From assembly GCF_001421705.1 (NCBI RefSeq), contig NZ_LMKO01000025.1:1-64000 (forward strand): a DNA stretch of 64,000 bases, read 5' to 3'. This document shows, piece by piece, positions 7,333 to 16,430 of the stretch. Positions within the stretch are counted from its first letter, which is position 1. Every line of letters begins with the position of its first letter. Made by a program: the position numbers and the translations under genes. Under the pieces are notes generated by a model. It did no database searches. It was not told the DNA's origin and saw only the letters and a list, made by a program, of their open reading frames with translations. The stretch comes from Xylophilus sp. Leaf220. Its GTDB lineage: Bacteria; Pseudomonadota; Gammaproteobacteria; Burkholderiales; Burkholderiaceae_C.

Positions 7333-9504
7333 TCAGAAGCGGTAGGTGGCGGTGGCGGTGACGGTGCGGCGCTGGCCGAAGAAGCAGTCGCCCCGGGTCA
7401 GGCAGGTGGTGAGCTGCACCTTGTCGGTCAGGTTGACCGCGTTGAGCGCCACCCGCCAGGCACCGGTGTCGTAGGCCAGGAAGGCATCGAACAGCGTGGA
7501 CGACGGGGTGCGCAGGGTGTCGGTACCGTCCCAGCTGGCCCCCAGGTAGCGCACGCCGCCGCCCACGGTGAACGCGCCGCTGCCGCCCAGCGCGAAGCGG
7601 CGCGAGAGCCAGAACGACGTGTTCTGCGCGGGAACCCCGCCGACCCGTTTGCCCTGCGTGGCGTCGTTGGCACGCGAGATCTTCGCGTCGGTATAGGCGT
7701 AGGCGGCGGTGGCGTCCCAGCCGGCGGGCAGGCTCAGCTTGCCTTCGATTTCCAACCCGCGGACGTGCACCTCGCCCACCTGCAGGCTGTTGAGCGGGTT
7801 GGACGGGTCGCTGGTCTTGCGGTTGGTGTCGCGCAGGTCGTAGACGGCGGCCAGCACCGAGCTGCGGCTGCCCTCGGGCTGCCAGCGCACGCCGGCTTCG
7901 TACTGCTTGCCGCGCTGCGGCTTGAAGGGCGTGCCGAACAGGTTCACGCCTCCCAGCGGCAGGAAGGACTCGGTATAGCTCACGTAGGGTGCCCAGCCGC
8001 CGTCGGCCAGGTAGACCAGGCCGGCGCGTTTGGTCCAGGCGTCGTCGTCGACCCTGGCGCTGGCGCTGTCGGTTTGCGCGCTGTCGTGGCGCAGGCCCAC
8101 GGTCGCGGCCCAGCGGTCCCACCGGATCTGGTCCTGCAGGTACAGGCCCAGCTGGCGCTGGGTCACGTCGGGCGATGCGGTCAGGCGGGTGGGCGGCGTG
8201 TAGTTGCCGTAGACCGGGTTGTAGACGTCGAGCGGCGCGGCGCTCCCGCGGCCGTTGGCGGTGCCGAAGACGTTGCGCTGCGCGTCCAGGCCGGCCAGCA
8301 CGGTGTGGCCGACGCCGCCGGTCGCGAAGCGGGCCTCGGCCTGGTTGTCGAGCACCAGCATCTCGCCGGTATTGCGCTGCTGGACCAGGTCGCGGTCGAT
8401 GGTGCGGTTGTCGGCGTTGAACACCGGCCGCGCCGGCCGTCCCCTGCCCGGCACTGCGGTGAAGCTGGTGTAGGCGGTGCGGTAGTCGACCTCGGACTTC
8501 ACCGCGCGGAAGTTCTGGCGCACCGTCCAGGTGTCGTCGAAGCGGTGGCTGAACAGGTAGCCCAGCGCGTCCTGCCGGCTGTCGTAGGCGTCCCAGCCGG
8601 GCTCCCCGGTGAAGGTGGCGGTGGAGATCGGCCCGTTCGGTGCCGGGAACAGCGTGCCCTGCCAGGGAAAGAAACCGATCAGCGAGCCGCTCTTGTCGCG
8701 CTGGTAGAGCGCCTGCAGCGTGAGGGAGGTGTCGGCGCTGGGACGCCAGGTGAGGGAGGGCGCGAACACCCGCCGGTCGTCGGGCACGTGGTTCACCTGC
8801 GTGCCGCTGTCGCGGCCGACCGCCACCAGTCGGTAGAGCCACTTGCCCTCGGCGTCGAGCGGGCCGGTGAAATCGGCGGCCACCTGCTTGCGGTCGTAGC
8901 TCCCGGCCTGCACCTGGATCTCGCGCAGGGCTTCGGCCTGCGGTCGCTTGGTGACGATGTTGAGCACGCCCCCCACGCCGCCCTGGCCGTAGAGCACCGA
9001 CGAGGGGCCGCGCAGCAGCTCGACGCGTTCCAGCGTGTACGTCTCGGGCTTGGTGGTGTTGTAGGTGCCGTAGCTGCGCAGCAGGCCGTCCTGGTACTGC
9101 ACCACGCTGCCGCCGCGGGCGGTGAAGCTGTCGGTGCGGCTGTCGAAGTAGCTCGACACCACGCCGGCCGAATAGGAGGTGGTCTGGCGCAGGGTGAGCG
9201 CGCCCTGGGCCTCGATCTGGTCGCGGGTGACGACCGAGACGGCCTGCGGCGTTTCGATCAGCGGCGTGTCGGTCTTGGTGGCGGTGGCGGCGCGCCGGGC
9301 GACGAAGCCCGGCACCGGTCCGGTGGCGCTCTCGGTGCCGCCGGTGACGGTCACGGGGGAGAGCGAAGGCTCGGCCAGCACCTGGGAGCGCGCGGGTCCG
9401 GCCGCCAGCAGGCACAGTGCGACGCCGGTGGCGCAGGCGGTACGGGAGGCGGGGAATGGCACGCGAAGGCATGCCGCGGGCAGGTGTGCACGCAGGACGG
9501 ACAT
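7333..9504 (-). CDS. TonB-dependent siderophore receptor (FhuA/FoxA-like)
   Basis: A 723-residue ferric-siderophore receptor. It has a signal sequence, then a plug with the FhuA-type phrase ATKTDTPLIETPQAVSVV, then LERVELLRGPSSVLYGQGG and a full barrel ending RTVTATATYRF. The barrel contains a CLTRGDCFFGQ segment near the C terminus, a possible disulfide of the kind seen in hydroxamate receptors. The ligand may be ferrichrome or ferrioxamine-like, but this is only family resemblance. It is the first gene of a probable two-receptor operon. The 181-bp upstream region shared with ilvA holds the inverted repeat at 9590-9611 but no convincing Fur box. Confidence 0.92.
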   Translation of the reverse strand: MSVLRAHLPAACLRVPFPASRTACATGVALCLLAAGPARSQVLAEPSLSPVTVTGGTESATGPVPGFVARRAATATKTDTPLIETPQAVSVVTRDQIEAQGALTLRQTTSYSAGVVSSYFDSRTDSFTARGGSVVQYQDGLLRSYGTYNTTKPETYTLERVELLRGPSSVLYGQGGVGGVLNIVTKRPQAEALREIQVQAGSYDRKQVAADFTGPLDAEGKWLYRLVAVGRDSGTQVNHVPDDRRVFAPSLTWRPSADTSLTLQALYQRDKSGSLIGFFPWQGTLFPAPNGPISTATFTGEPGWDAYDSRQDALGYLFSHRFDDTWTVRQNFRAVKSEVDYRTAYTSFTAVPGRGRPARPVFNADNRTIDRDLVQQRNTGEMLVLDNQAEARFATGGVGHTVLAGLDAQRNVFGTANGRGSAAPLDVYNPVYGNYTPPTRLTASPDVTQRQLGLYLQDQIRWDRWAATVGLRHDSAQTDSASARVDDDAWTKRAGLVYLADGGWAPYVSYTESFLPLGGVNLFGTPFKPQRGKQYEAGVRWQPEGSRSSVLAAVYDLRDTNRKTSDPSNPLNSLQVGEVHVRGLEIEGKLSLPAGWDATAAYAYTDAKISRANDATQGKRVGGVPAQNTSFWLSRRFALGGSGAFTVGGGVRYLGASWDGTDTLRTPSSTLFDAFLAYDTGAWRVALNAVNLTDKVQLTTCLTRGDCFFGQRRTVTATATYRF

Positions 9505-9589
9505 GGAGGTCTCCGGAAAGTCAGCGGTTGGAAAACGCTGGCTAACGGGACCGACGCACGGAACGACTGGCTGGCGATGTCAACGGATT

Positions 9590-9611
9590 GTAAACGCGTG
9601 AAATGGTTTAC
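9590..9611. promoter_or_regulatory. Inverted repeat upstream of receptor gene
   Basis: GTAAAC-N10-GTTTAC, perfect 6-bp arms, 86 bp upstream of the siderophore receptor start and 75 bp beyond the ilvA stop. Surrounding bases are AT-richer than the genome. It does not match the Fur 19-mer. Spacing fits a dimeric regulator site, but the regulator is unknown. Confidence 0.35.
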
Positions 9612-9685
9612 GTTCGCATTTGACCTGCGCCGTGGCGCGCAGACCCGAATCCGGTACCGGGCCTGCCCCGGCGGGCGGCCGGGCG

Positions 9686-10897
9686 CTAACCCACCTGCTC
9701 GGCCGGACAGCCGTGGGCACGCAGGCCGTCGATGATCTGCGCGATGTGGGCCGCGTCGCGGGTCTGCAGCACCACCTCGACCTGCACCCGCTCGAGCGAG
9801 AGGGCGGTGAAGGCCCGCTGGTGCTGCAGCTCGTCGATGTTGGCGCCCAGCTCGCCCAGCAGCCGGGCCACGTCGGCCAGGGCGCCGGGCACGTCGCGCA
9901 GATCGAGCCGCAGCCGCGCAAGCCGGCCCGAGCGCACCATGCCGCGCTCGACGATGCCGGCCAGCACCAGCGGCTGGATGTTGCCGCCCGACAGCACCAC
10001 GCCGACATGCCGCCCGGCGAACAGGTCGCGGTGGCGCAGCAGCGCGGCGATGCCCACCGCGCCGGCGCCTTCGACCACCGTCTTCTCGATCTCCAGCAGC
10101 ATCAGGATCGCCTGCTCGATATCGCCCTCGGAGGCCAGCAGCACGTCGGCCACATGCTGCTTGATCACCGGCAGGGTGACGACGCCCGGCGCCTTCACCG
10201 CGATGCCGTCGGCGATGGTGGCGCTGCCGCTGGGGCGCGGCGTGTCGTGCACCGCGCTCCAGGTGGTCGGGAAGCGCTCGGTCTGCACGCCGTAGACACG
10301 GCAGCCGGGGCGCAGCGCGGCCGCGGCGGTCGCCATGCCGGCGATCAGGCCGCCGCCGCCCACCGGCACCACAAGCGTGTCGATCCGCGACTGGGCCGCG
10401 AACATTTCCAGCGCCACAGTGCCCTGGCCGGCGGCGATGGCCGCGTCGTCGAACGGGTGCACCACCGTCAGACCACGCTCGGCCGCCAGGGCCAGCCCGT
10501 GGGCGCGGGCGTCGTCGAAGGTCTCGCCGTGCAGCAGCACCGTGGCGCCGAAACGGCGGGTGTTGTCGACCTTCACCGCCGGCGCGAAGCGCGGCATGAC
10601 GATGGTGGCCGGGATGCCCATCCGCTGCGCGTGGTAGGCCACGCCCTGCGCATGGTTGCCGGCCGAGACGGCCAGCACCCCGGCGGCGCGCTCCTCGGCA
10701 CTCAGCTGCGCCAGCTTGTTGAAGGCGCCGCGTTCTTTGAAGGAGGCGGTGAACTGCAGGTTCTCGAACTTCAGGTACACCTCGCAGCCGAGCAGCGCCG
10801 ACAGGGTGCGCGAATGCAGGCAGGGCGTGTCGAGCACTTCGCCGCGCAGGCGGTCGGCGGCGGTCTGGATATCGGCGAAGCTGAAGGTGGTGGACAT
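9686..10897 (-). CDS. ilvA: Threonine ammonia-lyase (short form with ACT domain)
   Basis: A PLP enzyme that deaminates L-threonine to 2-oxobutanoate and ammonia, the first step towards isoleucine. The 403 residues comprise a fold-type II catalytic domain (about 1-315), with the PLP Lys54 in TASFKERGAFNKL and the glycine-rich phosphate loop VPVGGGGLIAG, and a single C-terminal ACT domain (about 325-400). The usual biosynthetic IlvA of E. coli has two ACT-like modules and about 510 residues. This shorter form is common in Burkholderiales and could also be named TdcB. It stands alone with no other ilv gene nearby. Confidence 0.9.
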   Translation of the reverse strand: MSTTFSFADIQTAADRLRGEVLDTPCLHSRTLSALLGCEVYLKFENLQFTASFKERGAFNKLAQLSAEERAAGVLAVSAGNHAQGVAYHAQRMGIPATIVMPRFAPAVKVDNTRRFGATVLLHGETFDDARAHGLALAAERGLTVVHPFDDAAIAAGQGTVALEMFAAQSRIDTLVVPVGGGGLIAGMATAAAALRPGCRVYGVQTERFPTTWSAVHDTPRPSGSATIADGIAVKAPGVVTLPVIKQHVADVLLASEGDIEQAILMLLEIEKTVVEGAGAVGIAALLRHRDLFAGRHVGVVLSGGNIQPLVLAGIVERGMVRSGRLARLRLDLRDVPGALADVARLLGELGANIDELQHQRAFTALSLERVQVEVVLQTRDAAHIAQIIDGLRAHGCPAEQVG

Positions 10898-10952
10898 CGG
10901 CGGGCGGCGTGGCGCGAGGAGCGGGGCCCGGCATTGTGCGGCAGGGCGCAGG

Positions 10953-10982
10953 CGAAAAAAAACGGGGCCGTGCCCCGTTTTT
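10953..10982 (-). terminator. Rho-independent terminator of bfr
   Basis: AAAACGGGGC and GCCCCGTTTT form a 10-bp stem with loop CGT. On the minus strand it is followed by a U-run made from the A8 tract at 10955-10962. It lies 22 bp beyond the bfr stop codon. The T-run on the plus strand makes it potentially bidirectional. Confidence 0.85.
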
Positions 10983-11003
10983 CGGTGGCTGTCGTCGCCC
11001 GGC

Positions 11004-11480
11004 TTACTCGATCTCGCCCATCTGCGACTGCAGGTAGTTCTGGATGCCGACCTTCTCCGTCAGGTCGATCTGGGTTTCCAGGAAGTCGATGTGCTCCTCG
11101 GTGTCGTCCAGGATCTTCTGCAGCAGGTCGCGGGAGACATAGTCGCGCACCGTCTCGCAGTGGGCCATGCCGGCCTTGATGGTGGTCTGGGCACCGCGCT
11201 CCAGGCCCAGGTCGGCGCGCAGGATCTCGGGCACGTCCTCGCCGATGGTCAGCTTGCCCAGGTCCTGCAGGTTCGGCAGGCCGTCGAGCATGAAGATGCG
11301 GTCCATCAGCCAGTCGGCGTGCTTCATCTCGCCGATGGATTCCGAATATTCCTTCTTGGCCAGCTTGTCGAAGCCCCAATGCTTCAGCATGCGGTAGTGC
11401 AGGAAGTACTGGTTGATCGCGGTCAGCTCGTTCTTGAGTTGGGCCTGGAGGTGCTGGATGACCTGAGCGTCGCCTTGCAT
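11004..11480 (-). CDS. bfr: Bacterioferritin
   Basis: A 158-residue ferritin-like four-helix subunit that forms a 24-mer, stores iron and binds heme between subunit pairs. Ferroxidase ligands Glu18, Glu51, His54, Glu94 and His130 and the heme-axial Met52 are all visible (IGEMKHA for 51-54). The position expected for Glu127 reads Thr, in the sequence DDTEEHIDF, with Glu at 128 and 129. The start at 11480 gives exactly the family length and follows an AGGGGA ribosome-binding site. An in-frame extension to 11648 is not needed. The gene is divergent from ahpC, linking iron storage and peroxide defence. Confidence 0.95.
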   Translation of the reverse strand: MQGDAQVIQHLQAQLKNELTAINQYFLHYRMLKHWGFDKLAKKEYSESIGEMKHADWLMDRIFMLDGLPNLQDLGKLTIGEDVPEILRADLGLERGAQTTIKAGMAHCETVRDYVSRDLLQKILDDTEEHIDFLETQIDLTEKVGIQNYLQSQMGEIE

Positions 11481-11717
11481 GGTGGTTCCCCTGTTGTTGT
11501 GGGTTGTCGAATGGGACGAATTGTCGGGCTTGTCCCTGTTGCCGACAAGGAATCTCCCTGTTATGGCGGTGTGCCTACGGGTGAGGCTGATAGGTGTTCG
11601 TATTCGGAATGCCTGCATAGAAAATCCCAATGCCCGGCATACCGTCAATTCATTGGAGCGGTACAGGGTAAGCCCTTATGCTTCTGGGTTCCAACTCTCC
11701 ATCTCCCAAGGAAAAAC

Positions 11718-12281
11718 ATGTCCCTGATCAACACCCAAGTAACGCCTTTCAAGACCGAAGCCTTCCACAACGGCAAGTTCATCACGGTCAGCGACGAGAC
11801 GCTCAAGGGTAAGTGGTCGGTCCTGATCTTCATGCCGGCGGCCTTCACCTTCAATTGCCCCACCGAAGTCGAGGACGCGGCCGACAACTATGCCGAGTTC
11901 CAGAAGATGGGCGCCGAGGTCTACATCGTCACCACCGACACGCACTTCTCGCACAAGGTCTGGCACGAAACCTCGCCCGCCGTCGGCAAGGCCCGTTTCC
12001 CCCTGGTCGGCGACCCCACCCACACGCTGACCCACGCGTTCGGCGTGCACATCCCCGAAGAAGGCCTGGCGCTGCGCGGCACCTTCGTGATCAACCCGGA
12101 CGGCATCATCAAGACCGCCGAGATCCATTCCAACGAGATCGCCCGCGACGTGAAGGAAACGCTGCGCAAGCTGAAGGCCGCCCAGTACACCGCCGCCCAC
12201 CCCGGCGAAGTGTGCCCGGCCAAGTGGAACGAAGGCTCCAAGACGCTCGCACCGTCGCTGGACCTGGTCGGCAAGATCTAA
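11718..12281 (+). CDS. ahpC: Alkyl hydroperoxide reductase AhpC
   Basis: A 187-residue typical 2-Cys peroxiredoxin that reduces hydrogen peroxide and organic hydroperoxides in the cytoplasm. The peroxidatic Cys47 is in FTFNCPTEVED and the resolving Cys166 in GEVCPAKW, both at the positions of enterobacterial AhpC. AAGGAAAAAC precedes the ATG. It is followed by its own terminator and then ahpF, its flavin reductase partner, so AhpC can be made in excess over AhpF. The 237-bp region shared with bfr contains ATAG/TATT-like elements around 11590-11620 that recall an OxyR site, but the match is too weak to call. Confidence 0.97.
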   Translation: MSLINTQVTPFKTEAFHNGKFITVSDETLKGKWSVLIFMPAAFTFNCPTEVEDAADNYAEFQKMGAEVYIVTTDTHFSHKVWHETSPAVGKARFPLVGDPTHTLTHAFGVHIPEEGLALRGTFVINPDGIIKTAEIHSNEIARDVKETLRKLKAAQYTAAHPGEVCPAKWNEGSKTLAPSLDLVGKI

Positions 12282-12295
12282 AGCGCTCCGCCTCG

Positions 12296-12324
12296 AAAGC
12301 CTGGGTGCGCCCGGGCTTTTTTTT
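12296..12324 (+). terminator. Rho-independent terminator after ahpC
   Basis: AGCCTGGG and CCCGGGCT form an 8-bp stem (one G-T pair) with loop TGCG, followed by T8 at 12317-12324. It begins 14 bp after the ahpC stop and lies about 54 bp before ahpF, so it probably attenuates read-through into ahpF. Confidence 0.9.
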
Positions 12325-12377
12325 CCGCGCACGACCATCGGCTATCGATAAATCAAATTAAGTAGAAGGAAGCTATC

Positions 12378-13934
12378 ATGCTGGACGCCACCCTCAAGAC
12401 CCAACTCAAGGCCTACCTGGAGCGGGTGACGAAGCCGATCGAGATCGTCGCTTCGCTCGACGACAGCGCGGCGTCCGGCGAGTTGCGCGGCCTGCTCGAC
12501 GACATCGTCGTGCTCACCGACAAGATCACCCTGGTGACCCGCACCGACGACGGCGAGCGCAAGCCCTCGTTCCTGATCGCCAACCCGGGCGTCGATACCG
12601 GCGTGCGCTTCGCCGGCATCCCGCTCGGCCACGAGTTCACCTCGCTGGTGCTGGCGCTGCTGCAGGTCGGCGGCCATCCGTCGAAGGAAGCGCAGGACAC
12701 GCTGGAGCAGGTGCGCAACCTCGACGGCGATTTCCACTTCGAGACGTACTTCTCGCTGTCCTGCCACAACTGCCCGGACGTGGTGCAGGCGCTCAACCTG
12801 ATGGCGGTCCTCAACCCGCGCATCCGGCACACCGCCATCGACGGCGGGCTGTTCCCGACCGAGGTCGAGGCGCGCCAGATCATGGCCGTGCCGATGGTGT
12901 TCCTGAACGGCACCCACTTCGGCCAGGGCCGCATGAGCCTGGAGGAAATCGTCGCCAAGGTCGACCACAACGCGGTGGCCCGCGACGCGGAGAAGATCTC
13001 GGCCCGCGCACCGTACGACGTGCTGGTGGTCGGCGGCGGCCCGGCCGGCGCGGCCGCCGCGGTGTATGCGGCCCGCAAGGGCATTCGCACCGGCGTGGCC
13101 GCCGAGCGCTTCGGCGGCCAGGTGCTCGACACCCTGGGCATCGAGAACTTCATCTCGATCAAGGAGACCGAAGGGCCGAAGTTCGCGATCGCGCTCGAAG
13201 AGCACGTCAAGCACTACGACGTGGACGTCATGAACCTGCAACGCGCCGAATCGCTCGTCCCCGGCGAGATGATCGAGGTGAAGCTCGCCAGCGGCGCCTC
13301 GCTGAAGACCAAGTCGCTGATCATCTCGACCGGTGCCCGCTGGCGCACTATCGGCGTGCCCGGCGAGGCCGAGTACAAGAACAAGGGCGTGGCCTACTGC
13401 CCGCACTGCGACGGCCCGCTGTTCAAGGGCAAGCGGGTGGCGGTGATCGGCGGCGGCAACTCGGGCGTCGAGGCTGCGATCGACCTGGCCGGCATCGTCG
13501 GCCATGTGACCCTGGTCGAGTTCGGCGAGCAACTACGGGCCGACGAGGTGCTGCAGCGCAAGCTGCGGAGCCTGGCCAACGTGACGGTGATCGTCTCGGC
13601 CCAGACGACCGAGGTGACCGGCGACGGCCAGAAGGTCGACGGCCTGGTTTACAAGAGCCGGGTCACGGGCGAGGTGCACACCGTGGCGCTCGAAGGCGTG
13701 TTCGTGCAGATCGGCCTGGTGCCCAACACCGACTGGTTGAAGGGCACGGTCGAACTGTCGAAGCACGGCGAGATCGTGGTCGATGCCAAGGGCCAGACCT
13801 CGGTGCCCGGCGTGTTCGCCGCGGGCGACGCGACGACGGTGCCGTACAAGCAGATCATCATCGCCGCGGGTGACGGTGCCAAGGCGGCATTGGGGGCGTT
13901 CGACCACCTGATCCGGGTGTCGGTGCCGGCATGA
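12378..13934 (+). CDS. ahpF: Alkyl hydroperoxide reductase subunit F
   Basis: A 518-residue flavoprotein disulfide reductase that passes electrons from NADH through FAD and two CxxC centres to AhpC. The N-terminal double-thioredoxin domain carries Cys129-His-Asn-Cys132. The FAD-binding [17 protein letters not shown] follows, then the thioredoxin reductase-like centre Cys341-Pro-His-Cys344, then the NADH-binding [15 protein letters not shown]. The C-terminal [17 protein letters not shown] closes the FAD site. Every redox motif is intact. An AGAAGGAAGC ribosome-binding site precedes the ATG, just after a degenerate relative of the dispersed palindrome (12341-12365). Confidence 0.97.
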   Translation: MLDATLKTQLKAYLERVTKPIEIVASLDDSAASGELRGLLDDIVVLTDKITLVTRTDDGERKPSFLIANPGVDTGVRFAGIPLGHEFTSLVLALLQVGGHPSKEAQDTLEQVRNLDGDFHFETYFSLSCHNCPDVVQALNLMAVLNPRIRHTAIDGGLFPTEVEARQIMAVPMVFLNGTHFGQGRMSLEEIVAKVDHNAVARDAEKISARAPYDVLVVGGGPAGAAAAVYAARKGIRTGVAAERFGGQVLDTLGIENFISIKETEGPKFAIALEEHVKHYDVDVMNLQRAESLVPGEMIEVKLASGASLKTKSLIISTGARWRTIGVPGEAEYKNKGVAYCPHCDGPLFKGKRVAVIGGGNSGVEAAIDLAGIVGHVTLVEFGEQLRADEVLQRKLRSLANVTVIVSAQTTEVTGDGQKVDGLVYKSRVTGEVHTVALEGVFVQIGLVPNTDWLKGTVELSKHGEIVVDAKGQTSVPGVFAAGDATTVPYKQIIIAAGDGAKAALGAFDHLIRVSVPA

Positions 13935-14096
13935 CGGGCTGAGGGCGTCAGACCCCGGAGGGGCAGGGGGCATGGGCGCGGGAGCAGGGCGCGAACTCCT
14001 ACACTCCTGCCCCAGCCAGCCCACCAGGACTGCGTGCCGCGCGCGGTGCGGTCGAGAGGCAAGCCACCTCTTCGCCACTCCCTTTCGCGAGCCGCC

Positions 14097-16235
14097 ATGC
14101 CCTTCTTTCCTGCCCGTTTCCGCCGTGCGCCATTGGCCGCGGCCATCGCCCTGCTGGGCGTTCCACCCGTCCTGGCCCAGGACGCACCGGCCGCCGGTGC
14201 CGCCACCGCATCGGCCGCCACGGCCGCCACCGCCGGCACGCTCGGCGACGTGACCGTCAGCAGCGAACGGCTCGGCAGCTTCGGCAGCGGCACGGTGCAG
14301 GTCGGCACCTTCCGCGACCAGAACCCGCTCGACGTGCCGCTCACCAACAACGTCATCACCCGCGAGGTGATCGACGCGCAGGGCCAGCGCACCCTCTACG
14401 GCGCGCTGCGCAATACCGCGGGCGTGACCCGCTCGCAGCTCAGCGGCTCGGCCTACGACAACATCGCCATCCGGGGCATCCTGGTAGAGAACCGCGGCAA
14501 CTACCGGCTCAACGGTTCGCTGCCGATCGTCAACCTGATCGACGTGCCGCTGGAGAACAAGGAGCGGGTGGAGGTGCTGAAGGGCGCGTCCTCGCTCTAC
14601 TACGGCTTCGTGCCGCCGTCGGGAATCGTCAACTTCGTGACCAAGCGCGCGGGCGCGCAGCCGGTAACCAGCTTCGCCACCTCGGTCAACCAGTACGGTG
14701 CGGCCGACGTGCACGCCGACATCGGCCGCCGTTTCGGAGAGGGCGATGCGATGGGCCTGCGGATCAACGCGGTCACCGGGCGCGAGGACAGCGGCATCCG
14801 CAACTTCTCGGGCGACCGGCAACTGCTCTCGGGCGCGTTCGACTGGAAGGTGTCGAGCCGGCTCAACCTGCGGCTCGACGCCGAGTACTACCGCAAGGAC
14901 GTCTCGGAGCAGGCCGGCATCACCCTGCCGGCCGCGGTGGCCGGCCGCATCACCTTGCCGCGCCTGCCCGACAACCGCACCAACCTGGCGGGCGAGTGGC
15001 AGCGCTACAAGGCCGACGCGGCCAACCTGCTGGCCCGTGCCGACTTCGCCCTGACCGATGACTGGTCGGCCATCGTCGAGCTGGGCCGCGCACGTAATCA
15101 CCGCGACCGACGCTTCTCGCAGTTCGGCCTCGCCAATCCCGTCACCGGCGCCGGCACGCTGACGGTGAGCCAGCAGGACGGCCAGAGCTACCAGAACGAC
15201 AACCTGCGCACCGAGCTGGCGGGCCGCGTCGCCACCGGCCCGGTGGCGCACGAGATCACCGTCGGCTTCACCCGCAACGAGCGCGCGCAGGACAGCCGCA
15301 ATTCGCCCACGCTGAGCTTTCCGCAGAACCTCTACACCCCGGTCGACATCCCGTTCGTGCCGCGCACGGCCGCCAACGCCAGCACCCCGTCGGCCATCGT
15401 CGACCGCGGGCTCTACCTGTTCGACCGCATCGCCCTGAGCGAGCAGTGGCAGGTGATGGCGGGCCTGCGGCGCTCCGACTACAGCAGCACCACGCCGACC
15501 ACCCGCTACGAAGCGCAGAAGACCAGCCCCACCGTCTCGCTGATGTGGAAGCCCACCGCGCGCACCTCGGTCTACGCCAGCTACATCCAGGGGCTGGAGG
15601 AGTCGGGCACCGCGCCGGCCACCCGCGCCAATGCGGGCGAACTGCTGCCGCCTTCGGTCAACAAGCAGATCGAGTTCGGGGCCAAGGCCGAGGTCGCGCA
15701 GGGCGTGCTGCTGCAGGCTGCGTATTTCGATGTCAAGCGGCCCTCCACCACGGTGGACGCGGCCAACCGCTTCGTGCTGGGCGGCGAGTCGCGCTACAAG
15801 GGCCTGGAGTTCGCCGCCTCGGGCGAGATCACCCGGCAGTTCGCGCTGGTGGCCTCGGCGCTGGCGATGGACCCGAAGATCGTGCGCACCGCCGTCGCGG
15901 CCGAGCTGGGCCGCATCCCCGAGAACGCGCCGCGCACCACCTGGAGCCTGTTCGGCGAGTACCGGCCCGACGCGCTGCCGGGCCTGGCCTTCAACGCCGG
16001 CTACTACTACACCGGCAAGCGGCCGGTGAACAACGCCAACCAGGCCTTCATCGACGGCGTGGGGCTGGTCTCGCTCGGCGCGCGCTGGCGCACCCGGCTG
16101 GCTGGCCGACAGACGACCCTGCAGGTCAACGTCGACAACGCGGCCGACAAGAACTACTGGAACAGCACCGGCAACGGCCTGCTGGGCGTCGGTGCGCCAC
16201 GCACGGTGCGGCTGGCGGCCAAGGTCGACTTCTGA
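14097..16235 (+). CDS. TonB-dependent siderophore receptor
   Basis: A 712-residue outer-membrane receptor. It has a signal peptide ending near PPVLAQD. The plug (about 45-180) contains NPLDVPLTNNVITREVID and KERVEVLKGASSLYYG, and the barrel ends RTVRLAAKVDF. The plug wording places it in the TonB-siderophor family, but it is diverged from the two receptors at 5.1-9.5 kb, so it probably has a different ligand. The start at 14097 removes 21 in-frame residues that precede the signal peptide. It is transcribed alone between ahpF and the heme operon. No Fur box is visible in its 160-bp upstream region. Confidence 0.9.
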   Translation: MPFFPARFRRAPLAAAIALLGVPPVLAQDAPAAGAATASAATAATAGTLGDVTVSSERLGSFGSGTVQVGTFRDQNPLDVPLTNNVITREVIDAQGQRTLYGALRNTAGVTRSQLSGSAYDNIAIRGILVENRGNYRLNGSLPIVNLIDVPLENKERVEVLKGASSLYYGFVPPSGIVNFVTKRAGAQPVTSFATSVNQYGAADVHADIGRRFGEGDAMGLRINAVTGREDSGIRNFSGDRQLLSGAFDWKVSSRLNLRLDAEYYRKDVSEQAGITLPAAVAGRITLPRLPDNRTNLAGEWQRYKADAANLLARADFALTDDWSAIVELGRARNHRDRRFSQFGLANPVTGAGTLTVSQQDGQSYQNDNLRTELAGRVATGPVAHEITVGFTRNERAQDSRNSPTLSFPQNLYTPVDIPFVPRTAANASTPSAIVDRGLYLFDRIALSEQWQVMAGLRRSDYSSTTPTTRYEAQKTSPTVSLMWKPTARTSVYASYIQGLEESGTAPATRANAGELLPPSVNKQIEFGAKAEVAQGVLLQAAYFDVKRPSTTVDAANRFVLGGESRYKGLEFAASGEITRQFALVASALAMDPKIVRTAVAAELGRIPENAPRTTWSLFGEYRPDALPGLAFNAGYYYTGKRPVNNANQAFIDGVGLVSLGARWRTRLAGRQTTLQVNVDNAADKNYWNSTGNGLLGVGAPRTVRLAAKVDF

Positions 16236-16310
16236 AGCGGAACGGCCCGGTGCGCATGTGGCCTCGGGCGCGGCGCACCGCCGGCCGAGGCCCGTAGCGA
16301 ATCGATGGCT

Positions 16311-16341
16311 TTGCAAGAGATGAGAATTATTCGCATATAAT
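16311..16341 (+). promoter_or_regulatory. Sigma-70-like promoter of the heme-uptake operon
   Basis: A -10 hexamer TATAAT at 16336-16341 with a weak -35-like TTGCAA at 16311-16316 (19-bp spacing). The Fur box fills the spacer and touches the -10. The predicted RNA starts near 16348, leaving a leader of about 80 nt before the GTG start of the receptor. Confidence 0.65.
16320..16336. promoter_or_regulatory. Fur box
   Basis: ATGAGAATTATTCGCAT closely matches the Burkholderiales Fur-box core ATGAGAATTATTCTCAT, differing at one position. It overlaps the promoter of the heme operon, the classical arrangement for iron-dependent repression. It is the only convincing Fur box I find in the window. Confidence 0.85.
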
Positions 16342-16430
16342 TTTTTCTACCGCCAGCCGGTGCGCATTTGTGTCCAGGTGCCGTACGAGCCAGCTCTGTC
16401 CAACCGCTGTTGCAGAACCGAGGCTCCTTC

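Noticed and set aside
7286-9472. A second long minus-strand frame over the siderophore receptor gene
   Set aside because: It has no signal peptide or family similarity and is a shifted shadow of the receptor at 7333-9504, which has all expected motifs.
9590-9611. Reading the GTAAAC inverted repeat as a Fur box
   Set aside because: Arm sequence and the 10-bp spacer do not fit the GATAAT-type Fur hexamer array; it is kept only as an unassigned inverted repeat.
11585-11625. OxyR-like site between bfr and ahpC
   Set aside because: ATAG and TATT-like pieces recur at suitable spacing, but the match to the four-part OxyR consensus is poor and offset, so it is not listed as a feature.
13961-14012. 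Inverted GGGGCAGG/CCTGCCCC sequence between ahpF and the receptor
   Set aside because: The arms are over 30 bases apart and in locally G/C-skewed sequence, so a real terminator or operator is not supported.
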